In this document: positions 26,956-37,085 of the stretch, in pieces
Position numbering within the stretch: the stretch's first letter is position 1
Layout of the letters: every line of letters begins with the position of its first letter
Source of the DNA: Rhizobium sp. J15
GTDB taxonomy: Bacteria; Pseudomonadota; Alphaproteobacteria; Rhizobiales; Rhizobiaceae
Direction: 5' to 3'
Assembly (NCBI RefSeq): GCF_002531825.1
Contig: NZ_NWSX01000002.1
Location: 1-64,000 of the forward strand
DNA: 64,000 nt
Notes under the pieces: generated by a model
Databases searched by the model: none
Told to the model about the DNA's origin: nothing
Seen by the model: only the letters and a program-made list of their open reading frames with translations
Position numbers and translations under genes: made by a program

Positions 26956-27837
26956 CTAGCGTTTCAAGCGCGCTTCGATCTCGCGGTCGAGGGCGAATTT
27001 CAGGTCGTCCTTGACCCCGACGGACATGGCGAGCACTTCGCGGGCTTTGAGAAAATCCATGACGCCGGTGCGCCCGACCGTCGGGCGCAGGAAGATGTGC
27101 GGCTGGCGCAGCTTCAGCTTCAGCGTGATCGCCGTCTGCATCATCAGCTGTCCGGAACCGAAGATGCTTTCCATGCGGTTCGGAATATGGGTGCCGTCGC
27201 CTTCGGGCGCGCCGACGACATCGATCCCGACGACAATGTCGGCGAGATCCATCAGACATTCATAGGGCACCGGATTGCTGATGCCGCCGTCGATCATCAC
27301 CCGGCCATGCAAGCGCACCGGCATGAAGACGGCGGGAATGGCGGAAGAGGCGGCGAGCGCCGGGAACAATTCGCCGCCTTCGACGATGACTTCGTGCTGC
27401 CCGTAATAATCGGTGGTGATGACCTTCATCGGGACGAGTAGATCCTCGAACCGCGCCGGCAGCTCGGACGGCAGGAAGGCCTTGAGGATCCGTTCCAGGT
27501 TGAACTGGCCGATGCGGATCCCTTTCGCCACCGCATCGCGCACGGTCGCCGGCCTCAGGCCCCAGATGCGGCTGACGACGGCCGTCTTGTTGCCGACGGT
27601 CGCCAGCGCATGTTCGCGGATTTCCGCGCCGGACATGCCGGCGGCCATGCCGGCCCCCATGATCGACCCGATCGACGAACCGGCAATCGCCACGGGGCGG
27701 ATGCCGAGCTCATCGAGCGTTTCGATGATATGGATATGGGAAAGTCCACGCGCGCCGCCGCCGCCGAAGGCAACCGCGACCGTTGGAAGATCGCTGATCG
27801 CAGGCAGTTTCGGACTGATGATCTCTGCCTGCTGCAC
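26956..27837 (-). CDS. Patatin-like phospholipase (RssA type)
   Basis: A 293-residue patatin-family serine lipase. The oxyanion loop GGGGARGLSHI is at about 25-35, the nucleophile GSSIG at about 54-58 and the catalytic Asp in DGGISNP at about 178-184, so the Ser-Asp dyad is intact. There is no signal peptide, so it acts in the cytosol, probably on membrane lipids. It is the third gene of a minus-strand group after rluB and rsmD (15-bp gap). Confidence 0.9.
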   Translation of the reverse strand: MQQAEIISPKLPAISDLPTVAVAFGGGGARGLSHIHIIETLDELGIRPVAIAGSSIGSIMGAGMAAGMSGAEIREHALATVGNKTAVVSRIWGLRPATVRDAVAKGIRIGQFNLERILKAFLPSELPARFEDLLVPMKVITTDYYGQHEVIVEGGELFPALAASSAIPAVFMPVRLHGRVMIDGGISNPVPYECLMDLADIVVGIDVVGAPEGDGTHIPNRMESIFGSGQLMMQTAITLKLKLRQPHIFLRPTVGRTGVMDFLKAREVLAMSVGVKDDLKFALDREIEARLKR

Positions 27838-27852
27838 GCCTCGCGCTCCCGC

Positions 27853-28413
27853 CTATTGCGGCTGATACCGGAAGAAATGCACCCTCGTATCGCCAAAGAT
27901 GCGGCTTTCGAGGAAAACATAGGAAGGATGGACGGAAACGACAACGTCGGCTCGCTCTTCGAGCACGGCGATCGCGCCTGCCCGCAGCCAGCCGCCCTCG
28001 GCCGCCGCTGCCATCGCTTTCTCACCGAGACCCTTGCCATAGGGAGGATCGGCAAAAAGCACGTCGAAAGCTTCGAGATTGCCGACGCTGCCGAGATCGG
28101 TCGCATCGCGGCGCAGGATGCGCGTGCGGCCGTGCAGGCCGAGCGCATCGATGTTTTCCCAGAGCAGCGCCCTGCCCTCGACGCTGTTTTCGACGAAGAG
28201 CGCATGGCGACAGCCGCGCGAGACGGCTTCCAGGCCCACAGCGCCGGTTCCGGCGAAAAGGTCGAGGATCCGGGTGCCGTCGATGCAGTCCGGATAGGCA
28301 TGGCTCAATATATTGAACAGGCTCTCGCGCGTCCGGTCGGCAGTCGGCCGGATATCGTTGGATTTTGGCACGGCGAGAGGCCGTCCGCGAAACTCACCGC
28401 CGACGATCCGCAC
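27853..28413 (-). CDS. rsmD: 16S rRNA (guanine(966)-N2)-methyltransferase
   Basis: A 186-residue SAM-dependent methyltransferase that modifies G966 of 16S rRNA in the small subunit. RPTADRTRESLFNIL (about 22-36), the SAM loop DLFAGTGAVGLE (about 50-61) and the catalytic DPPYG (about 119-123) are all present. The start overlaps the last 20 bases of rluB, giving translational coupling of two rRNA-modifying enzymes. Confidence 0.96.
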   Translation of the reverse strand: MRIVGGEFRGRPLAVPKSNDIRPTADRTRESLFNILSHAYPDCIDGTRILDLFAGTGAVGLEAVSRGCRHALFVENSVEGRALLWENIDALGLHGRTRILRRDATDLGSVGNLEAFDVLFADPPYGKGLGEKAMAAAAEGGWLRAGAIAVLEERADVVVSVHPSYVFLESRIFGDTRVHFFRYQPQ

Positions 28414-30406
28414 CGCGCGTCATTCCCTTTCCTCTCGCACCACCTCTGGACGGGCCGCCCGCAGGCCTGTCGCCGCCCGGCCTGTCACTGCCTGGCCTGT
28501 CACCGCCCGGCTTGGCGCCCTTCGGCTTGCCGGAAAATTTCTTCGGTCCGCCGGGCTTGGCACCGAAGCCCTTGCCACGCGGCTTGTCGCCCGGAGCCTT
28601 GTCGCCGAAGGGTTTTTCGCCGCGCGGACGCTCCGAGCGCCCCTCACCGGCAAAACTTCTAGCTGCCCGCGGGCGCTCATCACCATCCTCGCGCGGCCGG
28701 CGATCACCACGCGGCTTGTCGCCGAAGGGCCGATCCCCACGCGAAGGACGGTCACCGAAAGGCCGGTCGCCGCGCGGACGCTCCGAACGGGCCTCACCGG
28801 TGGAGGCTCTGGCAGCACGCGGACGCTCGTCGCCATCCGTACGCGGCTTGCGATCGCCGCGCGGTCTGTCGCCGAAGGGCCGGTCGCCACGCGAAGGACG
28901 ATCGCTGAAAGGCCGATCGCCGCGCGGACGGCCTTCGCCGGCAGAGCTTCTGGCACGCGGACGTTCGTCACCCGCTTCGCGCGGACGGCGGTCGCCAAAA
29001 CCGCGCTCTTCGCGGCCCGGACGATCCCCGAACGGACGCTTGCGGCCGCGGCCTTCGCCTTCATCCTTGCAATTGGGCTGCTCGCTCGAACGGATCCATT
29101 CGCCGTCCTCCTCGCGCACGCGATTGATCTGGGTGCGCGGGCGATCCTCGATATGGTGGGAACCGGTACTCTTTGCCGGCGCCTGCTCGCCGCGCCGGCG
29201 TGCGGTCTGCGCATTCTTGGCGGCCTTGGCCGCCGCCTTTTCGCCGAGCGGGCGGGCGCCGGGCGCCATCCAGACATTGGCGCTGCGGCGCTGGCCGAGC
29301 GGCTCGGAGCGCTTCGGCTTCTCGTCATCCCGACGGCCGCCGTCGCGGCGATCGTCATCGCGGCGTCCTCCACTGCGGCGGTCGTCCCGCTTGGTGTCGA
29401 GACGGCTCAGCGCCCTTTCGCGCTTGTCTTCGTCGCGGCGCGGCCGCTCGCGCTTCTCGGGTGCAGCGGCCTCGGCCTCTTCCTCGGCGGCGACAGCCGG
29501 CGCATTATAGATCGGCGCGTCGAAATTCGCCTTGGCTTCCTCGATCAGGCGCGGGCCGAGCTGGTCGCGCAGCGTGCGGCCGCGCACTTCGATGACATGG
29601 CCTTCCGGCAGATCGCCGAGCTGGAACGGGCCGTATGAGATGCGGATCAGGCGGTTGACGTCGAGGCCGAGCGCGCCGAGCACGTTCTTGATTTCGCGGT
29701 TCTTGCCTTCGCGCAGGCCCATGGTGATCCAGACGTTCGAGCCCTGGGTGCGGTCGAGCGTCGCCTCGATCGATCCGTAGAGCACGCCGTCGACGGCGAT
29801 GCCGTCCTTCAGCTTGTCGAGCGCCTCCTGATCGATCTCGCCATGGGCGCGCACACGGTAGCGTCTCAGCCAGCCGGTCGCCGGCAGCTCCAGTGCGCGG
29901 GCGAGACCGCCGTCATTGGTCAGCAGCAGCAGGCCTTCGGTATTGATGTCGAGGCGGCCGATCGACATGACGCGCGGCAATTCCTCCGGCAGGTTGTCGA
30001 AAACGGTCGCCCGGCCTTCCGGATCGGCATTGGTGGTCACCAGCCCGGCCGGCTTGTGATAGAGCCAGAGCCTAGTGCGCTCGATGCCGCGGATCGGCAC
30101 GCCGTCGACTTCGATCCGGTCTGCGAGCGTGACGTTGACGACAGGCGTGTCGAGAACCGTGCCGTTCAGCGTCACACGGCCTTCCATGATCATGCGCTCG
30201 ATGTCGCGGCGGGAGGCGACGCCGGCGCGCGCCATCACCTTGGAAATGCGTTCGGCCTTGGCCTCGCCATCGGCTTCGGCCGCGATCGGGCGCGCGGCGG
30301 CAGGTTTTGCCGGCTTCGCGCTGCCAGTCTTGGGACCGGCTTTCGGCCTGTCATCCCGTGAAAAGGGCTTTGCGCCCGGGCGTTTTGGCTTGTCTTTGGA
30401 TGTCAT
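28394..30406 (-). CDS. rluB: 23S rRNA pseudouridine synthase with long charged tail
   Basis: 670 residues, more than twice the usual 250-300 of the RsuA/RluB/E/F family. After a Lys/Pro-rich leader, an S4 domain lies at about 52-108. The RluB-type synthase domain follows at about 115-285, with catalytic Asp153 in GRLDINTEGLLLLTNDG. Residues about 300-670 are a low-complexity Arg/Asp/Gly/Pro/Lys tail with three tandem repeats of about 40-50 residues (GDERPRA..., RGDRPFGDRP), encoded at about 28566-28972. The tail is probably disordered and RNA-binding. It overlaps rsmD by 20 bases. Confidence 0.94.
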   Translation of the reverse strand: MTSKDKPKRPGAKPFSRDDRPKAGPKTGSAKPAKPAAARPIAAEADGEAKAERISKVMARAGVASRRDIERMIMEGRVTLNGTVLDTPVVNVTLADRIEVDGVPIRGIERTRLWLYHKPAGLVTTNADPEGRATVFDNLPEELPRVMSIGRLDINTEGLLLLTNDGGLARALELPATGWLRRYRVRAHGEIDQEALDKLKDGIAVDGVLYGSIEATLDRTQGSNVWITMGLREGKNREIKNVLGALGLDVNRLIRISYGPFQLGDLPEGHVIEVRGRTLRDQLGPRLIEEAKANFDAPIYNAPAVAAEEEAEAAAPEKRERPRRDEDKRERALSRLDTKRDDRRSGGRRDDDRRDGGRRDDEKPKRSEPLGQRRSANVWMAPGARPLGEKAAAKAAKNAQTARRRGEQAPAKSTGSHHIEDRPRTQINRVREEDGEWIRSSEQPNCKDEGEGRGRKRPFGDRPGREERGFGDRRPREAGDERPRARSSAGEGRPRGDRPFSDRPSRGDRPFGDRPRGDRKPRTDGDERPRAARASTGEARSERPRGDRPFGDRPSRGDRPFGDKPRGDRRPREDGDERPRAARSFAGEGRSERPRGEKPFGDKAPGDKPRGKGFGAKPGGPKKFSGKPKGAKPGGDRPGSDRPGGDRPAGGPSRGGARGKGMTRGADRRR

Positions 30407-30478
30407 TTGTTGTTTGCCTGCCTTTTGGGCCTGTCTATCAGGTCACGCATCTGCGGTTAAGTGGAAATTGTCGCGATC

Positions 30479-30934
30479 ATGAAGACAAATCGTTTCATGG
30501 AGATGGCGCTGCAAGAAGCGCGCGCGGCCGGCGAGCGCGGCGAAGTGCCGATCGGCGCCGTCGTCGTCATCGACGATATCGCCGTTTCACGCTCGGGAAA
30601 CCGCACGCGCGAGCTGAATGACGTGACCGCACATGCCGAAATCGCCGCGATCCGGCTCGCCTGCGAAGCCCTCGGGCAGGAGCGTCTTACCGGCGCAGAT
30701 CTCTACGTGACGCTGGAGCCCTGCACCATGTGCGCGGCAGCCATCTCGTTTGCGCGCATCCGCCGGCTCTATTACGGGGCCGAAGATCCCAAAGGCGGGG
30801 CTGTCGATAATGGCGTGCGATTCTATGCGCAGCCGACCTGCCATCATGTTCCGGAGGTCTATTCCGGCTTCAACGAGGTTCAGTCGGCCGAGATTTTGCG
30901 GACGTTCTTTTCGCAAAAGAGAGAGGCGCCGTAG
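30479..30934 (+). CDS. tadA: tRNA-specific adenosine deaminase
   Basis: A 151-residue zinc enzyme that deaminates A34 to inosine in tRNA-Arg(ACG). The HAE motif (TAHAEIAAIR, about residues 51-60) supplies the zinc His and catalytic Glu. PCTMC (about 81-85) supplies the two zinc Cys. ATG 30479 gives the usual length; a GTG six codons upstream and an ATG six codons downstream are alternatives. It is divergent from rluB. Confidence 0.94.
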   Translation: MKTNRFMEMALQEARAAGERGEVPIGAVVVIDDIAVSRSGNRTRELNDVTAHAEIAAIRLACEALGQERLTGADLYVTLEPCTMCAAAISFARIRRLYYGAEDPKGGAVDNGVRFYAQPTCHHVPEVYSGFNEVQSAEILRTFFSQKREAP

Positions 30935-31001
30935 CCCGGAGGGCGGCGCCATCGTCTTCTCCCGGGGCCCGAACGGAAGCGCCGCCTAAGCGCGGCACAA
31001 A

Positions 31002-31631
31002 TTATTGCAGGAAATTCCACCACTGCTTGCCGGAGTTGGCGATCGCCGCGTCCTTCTTGCGCTTCTTCTGCTTCTTGAGCTCGGGCTCGCCGACATCATC
31101 GAGCTTCGCCGGGTCGTCGACGGTGCGGTAGCCGGGCGGCGGATCGGAGATCGAGCGGCGCTGATCGATATAGGAACCCTTCTGCAGGGCGCGGGCTTCG
31201 CGATAGGCCTGGGTCTGGGCTTCCGTCGTGCGCCGGCCGCCTTCGATCGCCGAGCTCGCGAGCGGCGAGCGATAGCCCGGATTGTCGGAGTTCGCGTCGG
31301 CCTCGGAAACGAGGCGAGCGCGGGTTTCCTCCGGCGATTCAAGCCATTGCGGATTGTCCTTGTTGGCAATCGTCTGTTGCGGCGCCACGAGAGTCTCTCT
31401 CTGCCCCTCGGCCGGCATCACCAGCGTTGGACGCGGGGAATATTTGACGCCCTTGTTCTTCGGGCCTGGTCCGGTCAGCGACACGGACTGGCCGAGATCG
31501 TCGGTCAGCTGCTCCATGGCGGTCTTGTCGGTGCCGTAGGTCGGGCTGCTGGCGCAACTGGACACCAAAGAGCATCCCGCCATGACAACAGACAGGCAGG
31601 CGCCCATACGGAACCAATGCGTTGCGAACAT
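31002..31631 (-). CDS. Hypothetical lipoprotein downstream of ileS
   Basis: 209 residues from the ATG at 31631. The signal peptide runs to a lipobox-like LVSSC (Cys about residue 26), so it is probably an outer- or inner-membrane lipoprotein. The rest is hydrophilic, with PPPGYRTVDDP-type segments and a Lys-rich KKQKKRKKD stretch near the C-terminus. No enzymatic motif is seen. It lies 131 bp after ileS on the same strand, the slot held by lspA in other Proteobacteria, but it is not LspA. Confidence 0.75.
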   Translation of the reverse strand: MFATHWFRMGACLSVVMAGCSLVSSCASSPTYGTDKTAMEQLTDDLGQSVSLTGPGPKNKGVKYSPRPTLVMPAEGQRETLVAPQQTIANKDNPQWLESPEETRARLVSEADANSDNPGYRSPLASSAIEGGRRTTEAQTQAYREARALQKGSYIDQRRSISDPPPGYRTVDDPAKLDDVGEPELKKQKKRKKDAAIANSGKQWWNFLQ

Positions 31632-31762
31632 GAAAACCCTTCCAGCCACCGGTGCAATCGTTGCCCAACCGGACAACCGTCCCCCTGACGCAAAAATCCG
31701 GCCATTTTCAGGCAGCTTTTACCGGATGAACGCCATAAAGGCAATTCACCCGGCAAATATCT

Positions 31763-34669
31763 TCAGGCGCGGATGCCGAGTTCGCGTAATGCCGCAGCGT
31801 CACGCGCCGACACGTCGGGATAGTCGGGATCGGAACCGACATCGGTGGTGATGCGCCAGGAACGGGCGCATTTGACACCTTCAGCGAGCTTCGGAACGAC
31901 GGCGACATCAGCCACTTCGGTCAAGCGGAAGGCTTCGGCCGGGCCGGCCTCCGCCATGATTGCGATGCCCGAGGTGATGCAGACTTCGCTGAAATCCTGC
32001 CCCTCGAGCGCCTTGCGAAGCTCCGCGTCGGCGACATGGACAACCGGGGCCGCCTCCAGCGAGGAGCCGATGCGCTTGTCCTTGCGCTCGATTTCCAGCG
32101 CGCCGGTCACGACGCTGCGGATCGCGCGGATCTTCTTCCATTTTTCGGCGAGCGCATCGTTGCGCCATTCCCTGGCGACCGGAGCGAACTGCTCCAGATG
32201 CACCGAGACGGCCGATGGATTGCGCGAAAGCCATGCCTCTTCCGTCGTGAAGGGCAGCATCGGCGCAAGCCATGTCACCATGCAATCGAAGATCATGCGG
32301 ATGACATAGAGCGCCGAGCGGCGGCGAAGGCTCGAAGGCGCATCGCAATACAGCGCATCCTTGCGGACGTCGAAGTAGAAGGCCGAGAGCTCGACATTGG
32401 CAAAATCGATCAGCGCGCGGGCGATCTTCTTGAAGTCGAAGGCATCGTAATTTTCACGCACCAGCTGGTCGAGTTCGGCGAGACGGTGCAGCATCAGCTG
32501 TTCCAGCTCCGGCAGCTCGCCGAGCGCGATGACCTCGCCCTTGTCGTGGGCCAGCGTGCCGAGCATCCAGCGGATGGTGTTGCGCAGCTTGCGATAGGCA
32601 TCGACATTGGTCTGGATGATCGTCTTGCCGACGCGCAGGTCGTCCGCATAATCCGAGGTCATGACCCAGAGACGCAGGATGTCGGCGCCGGCATCCTTCA
32701 TCACTTCCTGCGGCGAGGTGACGTTGCCCTTCGACTTCGACATCTTCTCGCCCTTCTCGTCCATGGTGAAGCCATGGGTGAGAACGGTGTCGTAAGGCGC
32801 GCGGCCACGGGTCGCGGCCGATTCCAGCAGCGACGAATGGAACCAGCCGCGATGCTGGTCGGAGCCTTCGAGATAGAGATCGGCCGGCCATTTCAGGTCG
32901 GGGCGGTCTTCCAGCGTGAAGGTGTGCGTCGAGCCCGAGTCGAACCAGACGTCGAGGATATCCATGACCTGCGACCAATTGGCCGGATCATGCTCGTTGC
33001 CGAGGAACCGCTCCTTAGCGCCTTCGGCAAACCAGGCATCGGCGCCTTCGGCGTCGAAAGCATCGAGGATGCGCTGATTGACGGCGTCATCCTGCAGCAC
33101 TTCGCCCTGCTCGTTCACGAAGACGCAGATCGGCACGCCCCAGGCGCGCTGACGGGAGAGAACCCAGTCCGGACGCTGCTCGATCATGGCGCGCAGGCGG
33201 TTTTGGCCGGCAGCGGGAACGAAGCGGGTGTCGTCGATCGCCTTGAGCGCACGGCTGCGCAGCGTCGTTCCATCCGACAGCGTCTTGTCCATATAGACGA
33301 ACCACTGCGGCGTATTGCGGAAGATCACCGGCTTCTTCGAGCGCCAGGAATGCGGATACTGGTGCTTCAGACGGCCGCGGGCAAAGAGCGCGTTGCGTTC
33401 GATCAGCGCCTTGATGACGCGATCGTTGGCATCGCCCTTCTTGCCGTTGTCGTCGATGACGCGCCCGCCCTCGAGGCCCGGCGCATCTGCCGTGTAGAAG
33501 CCGCCGTCGTCGACCGGGAACGGGATCTTGGTTTCGATACCGCGTGCCTCGATCTCCCGGGCATGCGCCGTCCAGACATCAAAGTCTTCCCGGCCGTGGC
33601 TCGGCGCCGTGTGAACGAAACCGGTACCGGCATCGTCGGTGACATGGTCGCCATCGAGCAGCGGCACGGCAAATTCGTAGCCGTCGCCGAGACCCTTGAG
33701 CGGATGTGCGCAGTTGATGCCGGCGAGATCGGCAGCCGTGACGTCGGCAAGGCGCTTGTACTGAAGCTTGGCCTTGGCGAAGGACTCTTCGGCCAGCTTG
33801 TCCGCGAAGATCAGCTTTTCGCCCGGGCGCGGGCCAAAGTCGTTCTCGGCAGCCGTGACTTCGTAGAGGCCGTAGGCAACGCGCGAGGAATAGGCGATCG
33901 CCCGGTTGCCGGGGATCGTCCAGGGCGTGGTGGTCCAGATGACGACGAAGGCATCCTTGAGGGCATCGGCGCCGTTCGCGACCGGGAATTTCACCCAGAT
34001 CGTGTCGCTCTCATAGTCGTGGTATTCGACCTCTGCTTCCGCCAGCGCCGTGCGCTCGACCACCGACCACATGATCGGCTTGGAGCCGCGATAGAGCTGG
34101 CCGCTTGCGGCGATCTTCAGCAGTTCGCCGGCGATGCGGCTTTCCGCGTGGAAGTTCATCGTCAGATACGGGTTTTCGAAATCGCCGACGATGCCGAGGC
34201 GCTGGAATTCGCCGCCCTGGATGGCGATCCATTTTTCGGCATAGGCGCGGCACTCGCGGCGGAACTCGATCATCGCCGCCGGCTCGGTCAGGTCAGGCTT
34301 GGCCTTGCCCTTGGCGCGATAGTTTTCCTCCTCGATCTTCCATTCGATCGGCAGGCCGTGGCAGTCCCAGCCGGGCACGTAATTGGAGTCGTAGCCGCGC
34401 ATCTGGAAGGAGCGGGTGATGACGTCCTTGAGGATCTTGTTCAGCGCGTGGCCGATATGGATGTTGCCGTTGGCGTAAGGAGGGCCGTCGTGAAGGACGA
34501 ATTTCTCGCGGCCGGCAGCGGAGGCGCGCAGTTTCTTGTAGAGATCCATCTGCTGCCAGCGGGCAACGAGCTCCGGCTCCTTCTGCGGCAGGCCGGCGCG
34601 CATCGGGAAATCGGTTTCGGGCAAATAGAGGGTCTTCGAGTAGTCGATTTTTTCGGCTGTGTCGGTCAT
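31763..34669 (-). CDS. ileS: Isoleucyl-tRNA synthetase
   Basis: A 968-residue class I aminoacyl-tRNA synthetase. The HIGH box is in [15 protein letters not shown] (about 58-72), and KMSKS is in [10 protein letters not shown] (about 640-649). A CP1 editing domain lies between, and an anticodon-binding domain follows. The C-terminus has KCARSW where many bacterial enzymes have a zinc finger starting KCxRCW, so the zinc site is degenerate. The ATG at 34669 matches family N-termini (a 61-residue upstream extension is rejected). It follows HAD-ribF on the same strand. Confidence 0.97.
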   Translation of the reverse strand: MTDTAEKIDYSKTLYLPETDFPMRAGLPQKEPELVARWQQMDLYKKLRASAAGREKFVLHDGPPYANGNIHIGHALNKILKDVITRSFQMRGYDSNYVPGWDCHGLPIEWKIEEENYRAKGKAKPDLTEPAAMIEFRRECRAYAEKWIAIQGGEFQRLGIVGDFENPYLTMNFHAESRIAGELLKIAASGQLYRGSKPIMWSVVERTALAEAEVEYHDYESDTIWVKFPVANGADALKDAFVVIWTTTPWTIPGNRAIAYSSRVAYGLYEVTAAENDFGPRPGEKLIFADKLAEESFAKAKLQYKRLADVTAADLAGINCAHPLKGLGDGYEFAVPLLDGDHVTDDAGTGFVHTAPSHGREDFDVWTAHAREIEARGIETKIPFPVDDGGFYTADAPGLEGGRVIDDNGKKGDANDRVIKALIERNALFARGRLKHQYPHSWRSKKPVIFRNTPQWFVYMDKTLSDGTTLRSRALKAIDDTRFVPAAGQNRLRAMIEQRPDWVLSRQRAWGVPICVFVNEQGEVLQDDAVNQRILDAFDAEGADAWFAEGAKERFLGNEHDPANWSQVMDILDVWFDSGSTHTFTLEDRPDLKWPADLYLEGSDQHRGWFHSSLLESAATRGRAPYDTVLTHGFTMDEKGEKMSKSKGNVTSPQEVMKDAGADILRLWVMTSDYADDLRVGKTIIQTNVDAYRKLRNTIRWMLGTLAHDKGEVIALGELPELEQLMLHRLAELDQLVRENYDAFDFKKIARALIDFANVELSAFYFDVRKDALYCDAPSSLRRRSALYVIRMIFDCMVTWLAPMLPFTTEEAWLSRNPSAVSVHLEQFAPVAREWRNDALAEKWKKIRAIRSVVTGALEIERKDKRIGSSLEAAPVVHVADAELRKALEGQDFSEVCITSGIAIMAEAGPAEAFRLTEVADVAVVPKLAEGVKCARSWRITTDVGSDPDYPDVSARDAAALRELGIRA

Positions 34670-34954
34670 GTGTGACAATCGTTTCTGGCGGCCCAGGCAG
34701 GGCGCAACGGACGTGAAAATAGGTGGCGGCGGAAGCGCCTGCTCGCAAGCGCCGAAAACCCGGACCTCCCGGCCGCTTAGCGCGCGCGGAAGGCCGGGCC
34801 GATAATTCGTATCGTGATCGCCAGCCGAAGTTTCGTCATAGCGCCGGTTCATAGGCGTTTTTGCCGGGAAAAGGAAGAGAAGAAATTGCCCGGCCGCGAT
34901 CGCGGCCCCGGCCGTTTCCAGCTGACATGGGAGATATGTCGAGCCGGGGCGAAC

Positions 34955-35938
34955 TCAGGAAAAGCAGAGTTTCCGGTCGAGTTCGCCGAGCGGCTTCACC
35001 CCTGTCAGCAGCGCCCTCGCTTCTTCCTCGTCGCGCTTGATCTGGGCAACGAGCGCATCGAGGCCGTCGAATTTCAGCTCAGGGCGCAGATATCCGAAGA
35101 AGGAGACGGCGCAGAGCTGGCCATAGAGATCGCCGCTGAAATCGAAAACATAGGTTTCGAGCAGCGGCGCGCCGTTTTCCGTGACCGTCGGGCGGCGGCC
35201 GTAGCTTGCGACCGCATCATGAAGCGTTCCATCCTGGCGGCGAAAGCGGACGGCATAAATGCCGGCGGCGAGTTCGGCCTCCGGCGGCAGGCGCATGTTG
35301 GCGGTGGGAAAACCGAGCTGACGGCCGAGCTTTTCGCCGTCGATCACCTCGGCCTCGACAGTATAGCGGTAGCCGAGCATGCCGGCGACTTCGCTGACGC
35401 TGCCTTCTTTCAACAGCGCGCGGATATGGCTGGAAGAAACGACATCGGCATTTTCGTCGCGGAAGGCATCGATCAGGGTGACACCGAAGCCGTAGGTCTG
35501 GCCGGCATTCATCAGGAACGCCGGACCGCCCTCGCGGCCACGGCCGAAATGGAAATCGAAGCCGGTGACGACTTCCGAGGCGCCGAGCCAGTCCTTCAGG
35601 ATCGAATGGATGAAATCCTCGGCCGAGCGCTGCGAGAAATCGTAATCGAAAGGATATTCGATGACGGCGTTGAAGCCGAGCGTTTCCAGAATGCGGGCCT
35701 TCAGCGGCGCGGGCGTCAGGCGGAAGACAGGCGTCTCGGGACGGAAGACCGTGCGCGGATGCGGCTCGAAGGTCAGCACCAGAGCCGGAATGCCGCGTGT
35801 GCGCGCGATTTCGAGCGCGCGGTTCAGCACCGATTGATGGCCGCGATGCACGCCGTCGAAATTGCCGATGGCGATCACCCCGCCTCTGAGATGGGCGGGC
35901 AAGGGATCGCGGGTTTCATTGCGGTGGAAGACGGTCAT
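34955..35938 (-). CDS. ribF: Bifunctional riboflavin kinase/FAD synthetase
   Basis: About 327 residues from ATG 35938. The N-terminal FMN adenylyltransferase half has AIGNFDGVHRGHQ (about 18-30). The C-terminal riboflavin kinase half has GFPTANM (about 208-214). It converts riboflavin to FMN and FAD. An alternative ATG at 35956 overlaps the upstream HAD stop as ATGA and would add six residues, so translational coupling is likely. ribF upstream of ileS is a common proteobacterial order. Confidence 0.95.
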   Translation of the reverse strand: MTVFHRNETRDPLPAHLRGGVIAIGNFDGVHRGHQSVLNRALEIARTRGIPALVLTFEPHPRTVFRPETPVFRLTPAPLKARILETLGFNAVIEYPFDYDFSQRSAEDFIHSILKDWLGASEVVTGFDFHFGRGREGGPAFLMNAGQTYGFGVTLIDAFRDENADVVSSSHIRALLKEGSVSEVAGMLGYRYTVEAEVIDGEKLGRQLGFPTANMRLPPEAELAAGIYAVRFRRQDGTLHDAVASYGRRPTVTENGAPLLETYVFDFSGDLYGQLCAVSFFGYLRPELKFDGLDALVAQIKRDEEEARALLTGVKPLGELDRKLCFS

Positions 35939-35952
35939 CGGCTGGCTTCTCT

Positions 35953-36801
35953 TCATGCAAGGCGCGGCATCCACCATTTCGGCGCCGCCTTTTCCCGTTC
36001 GAGATAGGCATTGAGGATCGCCTCGTCGGTCTCGCCGTTCAGGGTATATTCCTTGGCGTGGATACCGCCGCTGATGTAGAGAAGGTCGAGGCCAAAATTC
36101 AAGGCGCCGCGCACATCGGTCGGCATGCCGTCGCCGATCGCGAGCACCCGCTCGGTGGGGAAATCGCCGCGAAGCTCACGGGCAGCCGCAAGCGTCGCCT
36201 CGTAGATCGGCCGGTGCGGCTTGCCGGCGATGCGGGTTTTGCCGCCGAGCTGCTCGTAATAGGCAGCCATGGCGCCGGCGCAGGGGATGATGCGATGGCC
36301 GCGCTCGACGACGAGGTCGGGATTGGCGCAGATCATCGGCACTTCGCGCGCCTGGAAATCCAGAAGCATATCGGTGTAATCCTCGGGCTTCTCGGTCTCG
36401 TCGTCGAAAAAGCCGGTGCAGACCAGCGATCGCGCCTCGCCCGCCGGCACCCGCTCGACGCCGATGCCTTCGAGAAGCGCCTTGTCGCGCTCGGGGCCGA
36501 GCAGGAAGACCGTCTTCGGCCCTTCCGAAATCAGCCCGCGCGTGACGTCGCCCGAGGTGACGATCCTGTCATAGGCGCTGTGGGGCACGCCGATATGGCG
36601 CAGTTGCTCGACCACCTGCCAGGAAAGCCGCGGCGAATTGGTGATCAGCACGACGGCAAGACCGCTCTCGCGCGCCGCCTGAAGGGCGGCCGCGGCCTTG
36701 GGGAACGGTTCGACGCCGTTGTGAACGACGCCCCAGACATCACAGAGCACCACATCATAGCGATCCGTGATCTCAGAGAAGTTTTCTATCCGCCTGGCCA
36801 T
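35953..36801 (-). CDS. HAD class IIA hydrolase (TIGR01459 type)
   Basis: A 282-residue NagD/PGP-like phosphatase. Motif I is VVLCDVWGVVHNG (about 17-29), where the second Asp of DxD is replaced by Trp (DVWG), which is characteristic of this subfamily. ITNS (about 54-57) is motif II, the Lys in GKPHRPIY is motif III, and GDGMPTDVRGA is motif IV, with a class IIA cap between. The substrate is unknown. It leads the HAD-ribF-ileS unit and overlaps ribF. Confidence 0.88.
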   Translation of the reverse strand: MARRIENFSEITDRYDVVLCDVWGVVHNGVEPFPKAAAALQAARESGLAVVLITNSPRLSWQVVEQLRHIGVPHSAYDRIVTSGDVTRGLISEGPKTVFLLGPERDKALLEGIGVERVPAGEARSLVCTGFFDDETEKPEDYTDMLLDFQAREVPMICANPDLVVERGHRIIPCAGAMAAYYEQLGGKTRIAGKPHRPIYEATLAAARELRGDFPTERVLAIGDGMPTDVRGALNFGLDLLYISGGIHAKEYTLNGETDEAILNAYLEREKAAPKWWMPRLA

Positions 36802-36918
36802 TCCCAATTCCCGATTTGCTTTCAGTCTCCGGTGACATTGCAAAGGCGCAGGGGGATGGCAAGGCATTTTCTTCGCCGCAGGCAATCAGGATGGCGAACG
36901 GCCGCGGCGAGGGTCCTC

Positions 36919-36970
36919 ATGAAGGTTTCGGCTGGAATCTCCGAATGAAGGTTTCGGCTGGAATCTCCGA
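36919..36970. repeat. Perfect 26-bp tandem duplication
   Basis: Two identical head-to-tail 26-bp copies (36919-36944, 36945-36970) start with ATGAAGGTTTCGG. They lie between the HAD gene and the groES promoter. Perfect identity suggests a recent slippage duplication. Confidence 0.95.
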
Positions 36971-37022
36971 CAATTCTCCGGCCTCTTCACAATTCCGGCA
37001 CAAAAATTCGTGATTGCTCTCA

Positions 37023-37050
37023 TTGACTCCTTTCGGAGCCATCCCTAAAT
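37023..37050 (+). promoter_or_regulatory. groESL promoter
   Basis: A TTGACT -35 hexamer (37023-37028) and CTAAAT -10 hexamer (37045-37050) are separated by 16 bp and lie immediately upstream of CIRCE. A CCATCCCTAAAT context also allows recognition by a heat-shock (RpoH) sigma factor. Confidence 0.55.
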
Positions 37051-37058
37051 GCTCGGCG

Positions 37059-37085
37059 CTAGCACTCATCATAGAGGAGTGCTAA
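37059..37085. promoter_or_regulatory. CIRCE element (HrcA operator)
   Basis: CTAGCACTC-N9-GAGTGCTAA matches the CIRCE inverted repeat (TTAGCACTC-N9-GAGTGCTAA) with one changed base. It lies 58 bp upstream of groES, where HrcA binding would repress the operon until heat shock. Confidence 0.95.

Noticed and set aside
30925..30950. GGCGCCG/CGGCGCC hairpin at the tadA stop as a terminator
   Set aside because: The stem overlaps the stop codon and no T-run follows, so I did not call it.
32036..34675. Long + strand open frame opposite ileS
   Set aside because: Mirror of ileS codon bias; no start signal or domain.
34670..34954. Possible leader regulation of ileS (T-box-like)
   Set aside because: No T-box sequence or antiterminator pairing was visible, and T-boxes are not expected in Rhizobium.
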